A stretch of 64,000 nt of DNA from contig NZ_ARQM01000002.1 of NCBI RefSeq assembly GCF_000385135.1, forward strand, positions 1-64,000. Reading direction: 5' to 3'. Source of the DNA: Promicromonospora sukumoe 327MFSha3.1. Lineage in GTDB: Bacteria > Actinomycetota > Actinomycetes > Actinomycetales > Cellulomonadaceae. Positions 16,082 to 24,581 of this stretch are shown here, piece by piece; within the stretch, counting starts at the first letter, position 1, and every line of letters begins with the position of its first letter. Both the position numbers and the translations under genes were made by a program. Under the pieces are notes generated by a model, which saw only the letters and a list, made by a program, of their open reading frames with translations, was not told the origin of the DNA and did not search any database.

Positions 16082-17196
16082 CAGGCTCCTCCTGTCGTGG
16101 TGCCGTACTCCGGCGAGGCGCCGCCGAGCCGCGCCAGCCCCTCGCGGGCCAGCGGCTCCACGAGCGCGCCGATCGTGTCGAACCCGGCGCCGACGGTCTG
16201 GCCGCCGGTGTACCGGTAGTGGATGCCCTCGAGGATGACCGCGAGCTTGTAGCAGGCGAACGCCCGGTACCAGGCAAGGTCCGGCACGGCGGTGCCGGCG
16301 CGGGCCGCGTAGGCGTCGATGACCTCGGCGAAGTCCGGGTAGCCGGCGCCGGGCACGATCGCCCCGGCGACGCCGACGACGCCGGCCTCCTGCGTCAGGT
16401 CGTGGATGTCCCAGTACATGCCGAGCATGCCCAGGTCCACGAGCGGGTCGCCGAGCGTCGCCATCTCCCAGTCGAGCACCGCGGCGACGTGCGGCGCCGC
16501 GGGCGGGCCGGCCACCAGCACGTTGTCGAGCCGGTAGTCGCCGTGCACGATGCCGGTGCGCGCGCCGTCGTCGGGCACCGTGGCGCCCAGCCGCTCCTGG
16601 AGGGTGTCCAGGAGCGGCTGGGGCCGCGAGCGGGACGCGTCGTACTGCCGCCGCCAGGTCGTCAGCTGGCGGGCCAGGTACCCGGCGGGCCGGCCGAAGT
16701 CGGCCAGCCCGACGGCCGCGGGGTCGGTGGCGTGCAGGTCGGCCAGCACCTCGGCCAGCTCGACCGACAGCGCGCCCAGGCCCGCCTGCGTCCAGGCCGC
16801 GTTGTGCTCGGGCCGGGCCAGGACGGCGCCGTCGACGTGCTCCATGACGAAGAACACCGTGCCCGTGACCTCTCCCGGCCCGGTGTCGTCCACGACCGCC
16901 ACGGTGGGCGGCACCGGGATGGTCCCCGCCAGGGCGGTGATGACCCGGTGCTCGCGCCGCATGTCGTGCGCGCTGGACAGCACGTGCCCCAGCGGCGGAC
17001 GCCGCACCACGAGCGGGCGGGCGGCGCCGTCCACCCGGTAGGTGAGGTTGCTGCGCCCGCCGGTGATCAGGCTCGCGGTCAGGCCGGGGCCCGGCCCGGA
17101 GTCCGGCCTGGAGTCCGGCCCGGCGAGCTCCGGGTGCGTCCTGGTCAGCCAGGCGGCAAGTCCCGCGACGTCCAGGCCGGGAAGTTCGTGCGTCAT
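16081..17196 (-). CDS. ACAD10/11-type phosphotransferase (4-hydroxyacyl-CoA kinase candidate)
   Basis: The 371-residue protein has an aminoglycoside-phosphotransferase fold. The N-lobe motif VVRRPPLGHVLSSAHDMRRE is the form seen in the kinase part of ACAD10/11 and in LvaA. The catalytic loop is HGDYRLDNVLV and the metal motif is LDWEMATLGDPLVDLG. Known relatives phosphorylate the hydroxyl group of 4-hydroxyacyl-CoA. The ATG at 17196 has GAGAGGGG upstream; an earlier in-frame ATG lacks this. It is encoded directly before the partner dehydrogenase, behind the liv transporter genes. Confidence 0.88.
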   Translation of the reverse strand: MTHELPGLDVAGLAAWLTRTHPELAGPDSRPDSGPGPGLTASLITGGRSNLTYRVDGAARPLVVRRPPLGHVLSSAHDMRREHRVITALAGTIPVPPTVAVVDDTGPGEVTGTVFFVMEHVDGAVLARPEHNAAWTQAGLGALSVELAEVLADLHATDPAAVGLADFGRPAGYLARQLTTWRRQYDASRSRPQPLLDTLQERLGATVPDDGARTGIVHGDYRLDNVLVAGPPAAPHVAAVLDWEMATLGDPLVDLGMLGMYWDIHDLTQEAGVVGVAGAIVPGAGYPDFAEVIDAYAARAGTAVPDLAWYRAFACYKLAVILEGIHYRYTGGQTVGAGFDTIGALVEPLAREGLARLGGASPEYGTTTGGA

Positions 17197-17234
17197 GGTT
17201 CCCCTCTCGTGCGGTGGTTCTGGTGGCTCCCCGG

Positions 17235-18512
17235 TCACTCGGTGAGCGGGATGCCCTCGTTCTCCAGCGGCACCTGCGCGGGCTCGACCGGCACCGCGCC
17301 GGCCTCGGTCACCTCGTAGGCGTCGTCGGTGAAGTCCTGCACGCCGTCGGTCACCACCGCGATGCGGACGGTGCGGTGCGCGAAGTGGTCGTCGGCGGAG
17401 TAGGTCAGCGGCGCGATGCCGTTGCCCTTGAGGTCACCCGACTCGACCGCGGCCACGAGCGACTCCCGCGTCGGGTCGGGCCCGGCGGCGGCCAGCGCCT
17501 CGGCGAACTGGTAGCCCACGCTCATGCCGTAGGTGGTGTTTCCGGTGTAGGGCGCGCCGTCGTTGTACTCGTCGTTGATCGCCGAGAACAGCTCGTACCA
17601 CTCGGACGAGGGGCTGTTCGGCAGGTAGTTCACCGAGACGAGGCCCTCCAGCACCGGGGCGACGTCGTCGCCGAGGTACTCCACGAGCGTGGGGTGGTCG
17701 GCGCCCGAGGAGGACACGTGCCACCTCGGGAACCAGTCCATCTGCGCGGCGGTGCCCACCGCCAGGGCGGTGAAGCCGTTGATGGTGCCCAGCACGTTGT
17801 GCGTGCAGCCCGCCTCCTTCATGGCCCCGATCTGCGCGGTCACGTCCTGGTCGGCCGTCGAGTAGACCTGGTGGGTGGCCACCTCGCCCTCCCCCAGCCC
17901 CAGCTCGACGCCCGCGAGGATGCCCTCGCCGAAGTCGTCGTCCTGCCCCAGCACGCAGACGACGGCGTCCGGCTCGGTGTCCAGCGCGTACTGCGCCAGC
18001 GCCGCGCCCTCGGTCACGTAGTCCGCGTTGAACCCGAAGGTGTACGGGTACTCCTCCGGCTGGTCCCACGTCAAGGATCCGGAGGCGACGAACAGGTCGG
18101 GCACCCCGTTCTGGTCCAGGTAGTCGAGCACGCTGGAGTGCGTGGGGGTGCCCAGGCCGCCCACGACGGCGAAGACCTGGTCCTCCTGGACCAGCTCGCG
18201 CACCACGGTCTGCGTGTTCGCGGGGTTGTAGCCGTCGTCCTTGACGACGTACTCGATCTGCCGGCCGTTGATGCCACCCTCGGCGTTGACGTAGTCGAAG
18301 TAGGCCGCGGTGGCCGCCGAGATCGACGCGAAGCCGGCCGCGGCCGGCCCCGTCAGGGGCTGGTGGGTGCCGATGACCACCGTGTCCTCGGTGACGCCGG
18401 GTACCTCGGCGGCCGCGGGCGTCGAGCAGCCGGACAGCGCCGTAGCGGTGGTCAGCCCGAGGACGGCGGCCGTGCCCACGGAGCGGGGGCTGGACAAAGG
18501 AGCAGTGCGCAT
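17235..18512 (-). CDS. Lipoprotein solute-binding protein of a liv-type ABC importer
   Basis: Extracellular receptor for the LivGFHM-type importer encoded upstream. The 425-residue protein has a signal peptide with lipobox LSGC (Cys29) and a periplasmic-binding type 6 domain beginning VVIGTHQPLTGPAAAG. Family members bind branched-chain amino acids, but many actinobacterial ones bind other carboxylic acids or amides. Located between the transporter genes and the acyl-CoA genes, it probably takes up the substrate of this pathway. The start has GAGGTGA upstream. Confidence 0.9.
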   Translation of the reverse strand: MRTAPLSSPRSVGTAAVLGLTTATALSGCSTPAAAEVPGVTEDTVVIGTHQPLTGPAAAGFASISAATAAYFDYVNAEGGINGRQIEYVVKDDGYNPANTQTVVRELVQEDQVFAVVGGLGTPTHSSVLDYLDQNGVPDLFVASGSLTWDQPEEYPYTFGFNADYVTEGAALAQYALDTEPDAVVCVLGQDDDFGEGILAGVELGLGEGEVATHQVYSTADQDVTAQIGAMKEAGCTHNVLGTINGFTALAVGTAAQMDWFPRWHVSSSGADHPTLVEYLGDDVAPVLEGLVSVNYLPNSPSSEWYELFSAINDEYNDGAPYTGNTTYGMSVGYQFAEALAAAGPDPTRESLVAAVESGDLKGNGIAPLTYSADDHFAHRTVRIAVVTDGVQDFTDDAYEVTEAGAVPVEPAQVPLENEGIPLTE

Positions 18513-18523
18513 TTCCGTTCACC

Positions 18524-19570
18524 TCACTGTGTTGGAAAGAACTTGGCTGGAAGGGACGTGGCAGAACGGGCCTTGGCTGGAAGAAGCCGGGCGAGCCCGC
18601 CCGGCCGGAGCAGGGTCACGACGATGACGACGACGCCGAACAGGGCGATCTCGAGGTTGCCCTGCAGCCGGTGCCCGAGGTCGGCGGGCAGCGCCGCCGT
18701 CGCCTGGTCGACCACCCACGGCAGCAGGGTCACGAGCACCGCGCCGATCGCGGCGCCGCCCAGCGAGCCGAGCCCGCCCACGACGGCGGCGACCACGAGC
18801 AGCAGCGAGAACCCGAGCCCGTAGGCGCCGGGGCTGACCTGCTGCGTCACGATCGCGAGCACCGCGCCGCCCAGGCCGGCGGCCAGGGCGCTGAGCACGA
18901 ACGCCCCGGCCTTGACCCGCCCGGGGTCCACGCCGGCCAGCCGGGCGGCCGTCTCGTCGTCGTGCACCGCCCGCATGCGCAGGCCCGCGCGCCCGGCGCG
19001 CACGGCGACCAGGGGCGTGACGGCGCAGGCCGCGACGAGGATGGCGAGCCAGGCGTGCCACTGCTCGGTCGCGATGAGCAGCGCCAGCGGGTCGGGCACG
19101 GGCACGAACGGGGCGCGCACGCCCTGCTCGCCGTTCAGCCCGGGGATCGTGCTCGCCGCGGCGGGCAACGCGATCACCAGGGCGAGCGTCAGGCCCGCCA
19201 GGTAGGGGCCGCGCAGCCGCGCCGCGGCCAGCCCGAGCAGCAGCCCGAGCAGCCCGGCCACGACGACGGCGCCGGCCACCCCGGCGAGCAGCGGCAGCAG
19301 CCAGCCGCCCGCGCCGTCGGCCAGGGTGGTGCCCTCGACCGCGGTGGCGACCCAGGTGGCCGCCCATGCGTACCCGTAGCCGCCGGCGGCCATGAGCACG
19401 GCGTGCCCCAGGGAGAGCTGGCCGGTGAGCCCGACCAGCAGGGTGAGCCCGGCGACGGCCACGAACGTGCCGGTCGCGGTGGCGAGCTGGTAGTTGCGGT
19501 ACGGGTCGAGCAGGAAGGTCGCGCCCAGGGCGAGCAGCGTGAGCAGGGCGGCGCGGGTCAGGAGTCTCAT
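18524..19570 (-). CDS. LivM-type ABC importer permease
   Basis: Inner-membrane subunit of 348 residues with about ten hydrophobic segments. It carries the family blocks TGQLSLGHAVLMAAGGYGYAW and the cytoplasmic loop AGRAGLRMRAVHDDETAARLAGVD that contacts the ATPases. The C-terminus contains a short repeat encoded by CTTGGCTGGAAG at 18542-18553 and 18572-18583 (30 bp apart). The ATG overlaps the livH stop (ATGA). Confidence 0.9.
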   Translation of the reverse strand: MRLLTRAALLTLLALGATFLLDPYRNYQLATATGTFVAVAGLTLLVGLTGQLSLGHAVLMAAGGYGYAWAATWVATAVEGTTLADGAGGWLLPLLAGVAGAVVVAGLLGLLLGLAAARLRGPYLAGLTLALVIALPAAASTIPGLNGEQGVRAPFVPVPDPLALLIATEQWHAWLAILVAACAVTPLVAVRAGRAGLRMRAVHDDETAARLAGVDPGRVKAGAFVLSALAAGLGGAVLAIVTQQVSPGAYGLGFSLLLVVAAVVGGLGSLGGAAIGAVLVTLLPWVVDQATAALPADLGHRLQGNLEIALFGVVVIVVTLLRPGGLARLLPAKARSATSLPAKFFPTQ

Positions 19571-20445
19571 GCGGTCCGGGCCTCCCGGGCGGCGAACAGC
19601 CCGTGCGGGCGCACGAGCAGCACGACCGTGAGCAGGGCGAGCACCGCGGGCGGAGCCGCGGCCGCCGAGGCGTACCCGGTCACCAGGCTCGCCAGGACGC
19701 CCACCGACAGCCCGGCCGCGAGCGCCCCGACGGGCGAGTCGAGGCCGCCGATGACGGCGGCGGCGAAGGCGTTGACGAACAGCACGTCGGCGGCGTGCGG
19801 GTCCAGGCCGAGCCCGGTGGGCACGAGCAGCAGGGCCGCGAGCGCCGCCGTCGCGATCGAGAGGGTCCAGCCGAGGGTGACCATGCGGGGCACGCGCACG
19901 CCGAGCAGCCGGGAGGTCTCGGGCGCGAAGGCGGCGGCGCGCATCCGCAGGCCGAGCGACGTGCGGCCGAACAGCCACGCCAGGGCGCCCATGACGACGG
20001 CGGCGACCAGGAGCACGAACAGGTCGTAGGGGCTCATCAGCGCGACGCCGCCGACGGTCAGCGGCCGCTGCGAGAACGGCGCGTGCACGGGGCGGTGGTC
20101 GGGGCCGAAGGCGATCGCGAGCCCGGCCTGGAGCACCATGACCAGGCCGATCGCCACGATGATGCCGGCCAGCGGGTTGTCCTGGGGCACGCGCCGCATG
20201 AGCCCGCGCTCGACGACGGCGCCGAGCAGCGCGCCGGCGGTCAGGGCACAGGCGAGCCCGAGCCAGTACGAGCCGGTGGCGGCGGTGACCGCGACGGCGA
20301 CGTACACGGGCACGACCGCCAGGGCGGCCTGCGCGAAGTTCACCACGCGGGCGGCGCGGTAGACGATCACGAGCGACAGCGCGAACAGCGCGAGCACGGC
20401 GCCGCGCGCCAGCCCGGTCGACAGCAGGAACACGAGTCTTTCCAT
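19567..20445 (-). CDS. LivH-type ABC importer permease
   Basis: Second permease of the liv-type importer, 292 residues, hydrophobic throughout. It has the motif RAARVVNFAQAALAVVPVYVAV near the N-terminus and the loop FGRTSLGLRMRAAAFAPETSRLLGVRV. It forms the transmembrane dimer with LivM. It lies 23 bases downstream of livF and overlaps livM. Confidence 0.9.
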   Translation of the reverse strand: MERLVFLLSTGLARGAVLALFALSLVIVYRAARVVNFAQAALAVVPVYVAVAVTAATGSYWLGLACALTAGALLGAVVERGLMRRVPQDNPLAGIIVAIGLVMVLQAGLAIAFGPDHRPVHAPFSQRPLTVGGVALMSPYDLFVLLVAAVVMGALAWLFGRTSLGLRMRAAAFAPETSRLLGVRVPRMVTLGWTLSIATAALAALLLVPTGLGLDPHAADVLFVNAFAAAVIGGLDSPVGALAAGLSVGVLASLVTGYASAAAAPPAVLALLTVVLLVRPHGLFAAREARTA

Positions 20446-20468
20446 CGGCGGGTCTCCTCTCCCGGGTC

Positions 20469-21200
20469 TCAGAAGCCCAGGTAGGCGTGGCGGAGGGCGG
20501 GGTCGGCGGCCAGGTCGGCGGCCGGGCGGTCGGCGACGACCTCCCCGAGGGACAGGACGACGCCGCGGTCGGCCACCGACAGCGCGCCGGTGACGTTCTG
20601 CTCGGCCAGGAGCACGGTGAGCCCGGTGGCGCGGGCCTGGTCACGGAGCACGCCGAGCAGCTGGGCGACCACGAGCGGCGCGAGGCCGAGGGAGGGCTCG
20701 TCGAGCAGCAGGACGCCGGGCCGGGCCACCAGGGCCCGGGCGAGCGCGAGCATCTGCCGCTCGCCGCCGGACAGGGTGTGGCCGGGGGCGGCGCGGCGGC
20801 GCGCCAGGGGCTCGAACAGCTCGTACATCTGCCCGACGGCGGCGTCGCGCTCGGGGCGGGCGTGCTTCCGTCCCGCGTACCTCCACAGCGCCCCGAGGCG
20901 CAGGTTCTCGGCGACGGTCAGCTCTGCCACGACGCCGCGCCCCTCGGGCACGAGCGCGAGCCCGCGGCGCACGCGGTCCTCGGTGGGCAGGCCGGTCAGG
21001 TCGGCGCCGTCGAGCAGCACCCGCCCGCGGCGGGCGGGGGTCAGGCCCAGCAGGGCGCGCAGCAGGGTGGTCTTCCCGGCGCCGTTGGCGCCGAGCAGCG
21101 CGACGACGCCGCCGTCGGGCACGGTCAGGTCGAGGCCGTCGAGCACGGGGGCGCCGTCGCCGTAGCCGACGGTGAGCCCCTCGACGGTCAGGGCGCTCAT
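20469..21200 (-). CDS. LivF-type ABC importer ATPase
   Basis: Energises import. The 243-residue protein has Walker A GANGAGKTTLLRALLG, the Q-loop region, signature LSGGERQMLALARAL, Walker B VLLLDEPSLGLAP and the H-loop before its end. LivF identity follows from size and from pairing with LivG. The ATG overlaps the livG stop. Confidence 0.92.
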   Translation of the reverse strand: MSALTVEGLTVGYGDGAPVLDGLDLTVPDGGVVALLGANGAGKTTLLRALLGLTPARRGRVLLDGADLTGLPTEDRVRRGLALVPEGRGVVAELTVAENLRLGALWRYAGRKHARPERDAAVGQMYELFEPLARRRAAPGHTLSGGERQMLALARALVARPGVLLLDEPSLGLAPLVVAQLLGVLRDQARATGLTVLLAEQNVTGALSVADRGVVLSLGEVVADRPAADLAADPALRHAYLGF

Positions 21201-22006
21201 GCGGACTCCCCCGCATCAGAGGTCTCGACAGGCTCGACCAGCGCACCCCCGCTGGTCGAGCTTGTCGAGACCCCCGCCGGGACGCCCAGGTACGCCTCCT
21301 CGACGGCCGGGTCCCGGCGCACCTCCTCCGGGGTGCCGCACGCGATGACGTGCCCGAAGTCGAGCACCACCACGCGGTCGGCGACCTCCGCCACGAAGTC
21401 GACGTGGTGCTCGACGAGCAGCACGGAGCACCCGGCACCGGCGACGTCGCGCACCGTCCCCGCGAGACGGTCGATGTCGGCGGGCCCGAGCCCGCCGGCG
21501 GGCTCGTCCAGGAGCAGCAGCCGGGGCCGGGTGACCAGCGCCCGGGCGAGCGCCACGCGCTTGCGCTCGGGGTAGGGCAGGGTCCCGGCGGGGACGCCCG
21601 CCACGGCGTCGAGCCCGAGCGCGTCGAGCGTCTCGCGGGCGACGTCGGGCCCGGGAGACGGGCACACACCCGTCAGCGGCACCAGCACGTTCTCCAGCAC
21701 CGTGAGGCGGTCGAACAGCCCCAGCCCCTGCAGGGTCCGGGAGATCCCGGCCCCCACCAGCCCGGTGGCCGACGACGGCGCGGGCCGCCCGTCCACCCGG
21801 ACCCGGCCGTGCCGGGCGCGCACGAGGCCGCACACGGCGTTGAAGACCGTGGTCTTGCCGGCGCCGTTGGGGCCGATCAGCGCGACGGTCTCGCCGTCGG
21901 CCACGGAGAAGGACACGTCGGTGAGGGCGGTCAGGCCCCCGAAGGTCACGGTGAGCCCCGACACCTCCAGGCGGGGCGGGTCTGCTGTGCTGCTCGTCGT
22001 CGTCAT
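21197..22006 (-). CDS. LivG-type ABC importer ATPase
   Basis: First gene of the eight-gene operon. The 269-residue protein has Walker A GPNGAGKTTVFNAV, signature-region LPYPERKRVALARALV (LSGG replaced by LPYPE) and Walker B LLLLDEPAGGLGP. The last 25 residues, STSSTSGGALVEPVETS and beyond, come from an in-frame dispersed palindrome (21221-21272), so the natural C-terminus probably ended near AYLGVPAG. ATG 22006 (GAGG upstream) is preferred to the GTG two codons earlier. A TetR-type operator lies 40 bases upstream. Confidence 0.9.
   Translation of the reverse strand: MTTTSSTADPPRLEVSGLTVTFGGLTALTDVSFSVADGETVALIGPNGAGKTTVFNAVCGLVRARHGRVRVDGRPAPSSATGLVGAGISRTLQGLGLFDRLTVLENVLVPLTGVCPSPGPDVARETLDALGLDAVAGVPAGTLPYPERKRVALARALVTRPRLLLLDEPAGGLGPADIDRLAGTVRDVAGAGCSVLLVEHHVDFVAEVADRVVVLDFGHVIACGTPEEVRRDPAVEEAYLGVPAGVSTSSTSGGALVEPVETSDAGESA
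21221..21272. repeat. Dispersed palindrome inside the 3' end of livG
   Basis: Arms of 23 bases (21221-21243 and 21250-21272) are inverted copies with one mismatch and a 6-base loop. The left arm is identical to 1851-1873 in dnaE2. The coding strand gives STSSTSGGALVEPVETS, a stretch seen at the ends of many unrelated Micrococcales proteins. This marks a REP-like mobile or expanded palindrome. Confidence 0.85.
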
Positions 22007-22045
22007 CGGCACCTCGTCGTGTCGGATGGTGGGTGGGTGAAGAAG

Positions 22046-22063
22046 AAACCGACCGGCCGGTTT
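22046..22063. promoter_or_regulatory. TetR-type operator AAACCGACCGGCCGGTTT before livG
   Basis: Eighteen-bp palindrome with one deviation from AAACCGACC-GGTCGGTTT. It lies 40 bases upstream of the livG ATG. A second, weaker copy is at 25392-25409, before another operon in the same cluster. The TetR regulator encoded at 23914-24540 is the likely ligand. Confidence 0.65.
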
Positions 22064-22103
22064 GTTGGGGGCGGACCACGCCCGCGACCGGCCGGCCGCG
22101 GGT

Positions 22104-22862
22104 CTACCGGTGCGGGATCCCGCTGGTCATGCCGCCGTCGACGACGATCTCCTGGCCGGTGATCCAGGCCGACGCCTCGCTCGCGAGGAAGAGGACCGTC
22201 CCGGCCAGGTCGGCGGGCACGCCCGGGCGGCCGAGCGGGATGATCAGCGCCTCGGGGTCGATGCGCGTGCTCATCTCGGTCAGCACCAGGCCGGGGTGCA
22301 CGGAGTTGACCCGGATCCCCGCGGAGCCGAGCTCGACGGCGAGCGACTTGGTCAGGCCCCGCACCGCGAACTTGGAGGCGGTGTAGCCGTGCAGGCTGCG
22401 GCTGCCGCGCAGGCCCTCGACCGAGGAGACGTTGATGATCGAGCCGCGCCCGGCGGCCTTCATCGTGGGCACCACGGCCCGGCAGCCCAGGAACACGCCC
22501 GTGGCGTTGACGGCCATGACGGCGTTCCACTTGGCGAGCGTGAAGTGCTCGATCGGGGCGGCGTTCGCGATGCCCGCGTTGTTGACCAGCACGTCCACGC
22601 CGCCGAGCTCGTCCGTCACCCCACCCACGACGCGCTCCCAGGCGTCCTCGTCGGTGACGTCCAGGTGCACGAACCGGGCCCGCTCCCCCAGCTCGTCGGC
22701 CAGCGCCCGGCCCTCGGCCTCCAGCACGTCGGTGACCACCACGTGCGCCCCGGCGTCGTGCAGGATCCGCACGTACGCCGCGCCGATGCCGCGGGCCGCG
22801 CCGGTCACCACGGCCACGCGGCCGGTCAGGTCGTGCAGGCGGGCCGCCTCCTCGCCGGTCAT
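22104..22862 (-). CDS. SDR family dehydrogenase
   Basis: NAD(P)-dependent oxidoreductase of 252 residues: TGAARGIG near residue 20, NNAG near 90, and catalytic Ser...YTASK (NVSSVEGLRGSRSLHGYTASK). The type is close to 3-alpha/20-beta-hydroxysteroid or 3-hydroxyacyl dehydrogenases. In this cluster it may oxidise a hydroxyacyl intermediate, or reduce a 4-oxo group as LvaD does. The ATG overlaps the stop of the gene upstream (ATGA). Last gene of the operon starting at 25370. Confidence 0.85.
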   Translation of the reverse strand: MTGEEAARLHDLTGRVAVVTGAARGIGAAYVRILHDAGAHVVVTDVLEAEGRALADELGERARFVHLDVTDEDAWERVVGGVTDELGGVDVLVNNAGIANAAPIEHFTLAKWNAVMAVNATGVFLGCRAVVPTMKAAGRGSIINVSSVEGLRGSRSLHGYTASKFAVRGLTKSLAVELGSAGIRVNSVHPGLVLTEMSTRIDPEALIIPLGRPGVPADLAGTVLFLASEASAWITGQEIVVDGGMTSGIPHR

Positions 22863-23917
22863 GCGCCCGCCCCCTCGTCCGCGCCGGTGCCCGTGCGCCC
22901 GCCGGCACCGGTGCCGACCACCGCGTCGTCGGCCACCCGGACCACGAGCCGGCCCGTCGTCGTGCCGGCCGCCAGCCGGGCCACCGCCGCGGGCGCCTGG
23001 TCGAACCCGACCACGTCGCCCAGCACCGGCCGCAGCACGCCGTCGGCGGCGAGCCGGGTCAGCTCGGCGTGCGCGGCGTCCACGAGGTCGGGACGGCGCT
23101 GCTGGTAGAGGGCCCAGTGCAGGCCGAGCACCGCGTAGTTCTTCACCAGCGCGAGGTCGGGCCGGACCGTCGGCGTCCGCCCGCTGGCGAACCCGACCAC
23201 CACGATCCGGCCCTCGAACGCCAGGCAGCGCGTGGAGCGCTCGAACGAGTCGCCGCCCACCGGGTCGAACACCACGTCCACACCCGGCCGGCGCAGGGCG
23301 CCCACCCAGTCGTCGTCACGCAGGAACACCTCGTCCGCGCCCGCGGCGCGGGCCGCCGCCACCTTCGCGGCGCTGCCCACCACCCCGACCACGCGGGCTC
23401 CGGCAGCCTTGCCGAGCTGGCACGCGGCCGTGCCGACGCCGCCCGCGGCGGCGTGCACCAGCAGCGTCTCGCCCGCGCGCAGCCCGGCGCGCCGGTGCAG
23501 CCCGAACCACGCCGTCTGGTACGCGATCGTCAGCGCGGCGGCCTGTGCGTCGTCCAGGGCCGACGGCGCCGGGTGCACCGCCTGCACGGGCACCGTCGCG
23601 TACTGCGCCAGCACGCCGATCTTCGAGCCGACGACTCGGTCGCCCACCCGCACGCGCTCCCCCTCCGTCACGCCGGGGCCGAGCGCGACGACGTCGCCGC
23701 ACAGCTCGATGCCGGGGACGAACGGCAGCTCGGGCCGCTCCTGGTACTCACCGCGGGCCAGCAGCACGTCGGGAAAGTTCACCGCGACCGCCCGGACCCG
23801 CACGAGCACCTCGCCCGGCCCGGGCTCCGGCACCGGGACGTCGTGCAGCTCCAGCACCTGCTCGGGCTCCCCGTGGGAGACCACGCGCCACGCCTTCGTC
23901 GCCGTGGGTAGGTTCAC
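22859..23917 (-). CDS. NADPH:quinone-oxidoreductase-like MDR protein
   Basis: Zinc-free medium-chain reductase of 352 residues: an N-terminal GroES-like domain (AVAVNFPDVLLARGEYQ) and the NADPH motif VHAAAGGVGTAACQLGKAAGA. Probably reduces an enoyl-CoA or an enone. The last 20 residues are Gly/Ala-rich. The start is GTG 23917, eight bases behind GGAGGG and overlapping the TetR gene stop (GTGA). It sits between the TetR gene and an SDR gene in one operon. Confidence 0.87.
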   Translation of the reverse strand: MNLPTATKAWRVVSHGEPEQVLELHDVPVPEPGPGEVLVRVRAVAVNFPDVLLARGEYQERPELPFVPGIELCGDVVALGPGVTEGERVRVGDRVVGSKIGVLAQYATVPVQAVHPAPSALDDAQAAALTIAYQTAWFGLHRRAGLRAGETLLVHAAAGGVGTAACQLGKAAGARVVGVVGSAAKVAAARAAGADEVFLRDDDWVGALRRPGVDVVFDPVGGDSFERSTRCLAFEGRIVVVGFASGRTPTVRPDLALVKNYAVLGLHWALYQQRRPDLVDAAHAELTRLAADGVLRPVLGDVVGFDQAPAAVARLAAGTTTGRLVVRVADDAVVGTGAGGRTGTGADEGAGA

Positions 23918-24540
23918 TTCGCTTTCCCTCCTGATGGTTTCGTCGCCGACGGCTCGGCGCGGATGCCGCGCAGGAACAGCTCGGTGAGCTGCTCGGCCAG
24001 CTCGGCGGTGGTCTCGGGCCCGGCGGGCGAGTACCACTGGGGCAGGTAGTGCACGTCCGAGAAGAAGTGCGCGATGAGCACCGCCGGGGGGACGTCGTCG
24101 CGGAACACGCCCTCCTCGATGCCGCGCTCCAGCAGCGCCTGGAAGTCGTCGTGGTAGGCCCGGCGGCGCCGCTTGACCTCCGCCTGCCGCTCCGGCGCGA
24201 GCATGTGCTGGCTGCGCGTGTACACGGTGCCCTCGGCCAGCAGCTCGATGGAGGTGGTCACCACGTCCTCGCAGACGGCACGCAGCACGTCCTCGACGGC
24301 GTCGCCCCGTTCGGCGCCCGCCGCCACGAGCTGGTCGAGGCGGGCCTTCTGGAGCGACAGCATGCGCTCGTAGATGGCGAACAGCAGGTCGTCCTTGGAC
24401 GCGAAGTAGTGGTACATCGCCCCCTTGGTGACGCCCGCCGCCGCGACGATCTCCTGGACGCTCGTGGTGGCGTAGCCCTGGGTGGCGAACAGGTCGAGGG
24501 CGGCCCGCAGGACCTGGTCGTGGACGTTCGTGGTGCGCAT
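23914..24540 (-). CDS. TetR/AcrR regulator, KstR2/FadR-like
   Basis: One-component repressor of 208 residues. The N-terminal helix-turn-helix reads TSVQEIVAAAGVTKGAMYHYFASKDDLLFA. The C-terminal ligand domain ends HYLPQWYSPAGPETTAELAEQLTELFLRG, which resembles acyl-CoA-responsive regulators such as KstR2. It probably binds the AAACCGACC-type palindromes at 22046 and 25392. It lies inside the operon it would control, 41 bases behind the SDR gene. ATG 24540 has AAGGA seven bases upstream. Confidence 0.85.
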   Translation of the reverse strand: MRTTNVHDQVLRAALDLFATQGYATTSVQEIVAAAGVTKGAMYHYFASKDDLLFAIYERMLSLQKARLDQLVAAGAERGDAVEDVLRAVCEDVVTTSIELLAEGTVYTRSQHMLAPERQAEVKRRRRAYHDDFQALLERGIEEGVFRDDVPPAVLIAHFFSDVHYLPQWYSPAGPETTAELAEQLTELFLRGIRAEPSATKPSGGKAK

Positions 24541-24581
24541 GGGCACATCCTTCACCGCGAGCGCCGCCAGGGCCGCGCGGC

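Noticed and set aside
18542-18583. Mobile repeat at the end of livM
   Set aside because: Two 12-bp copies 30 bp apart encode a short LPAK repeat. More easily explained as local duplication in a C-terminal tail.
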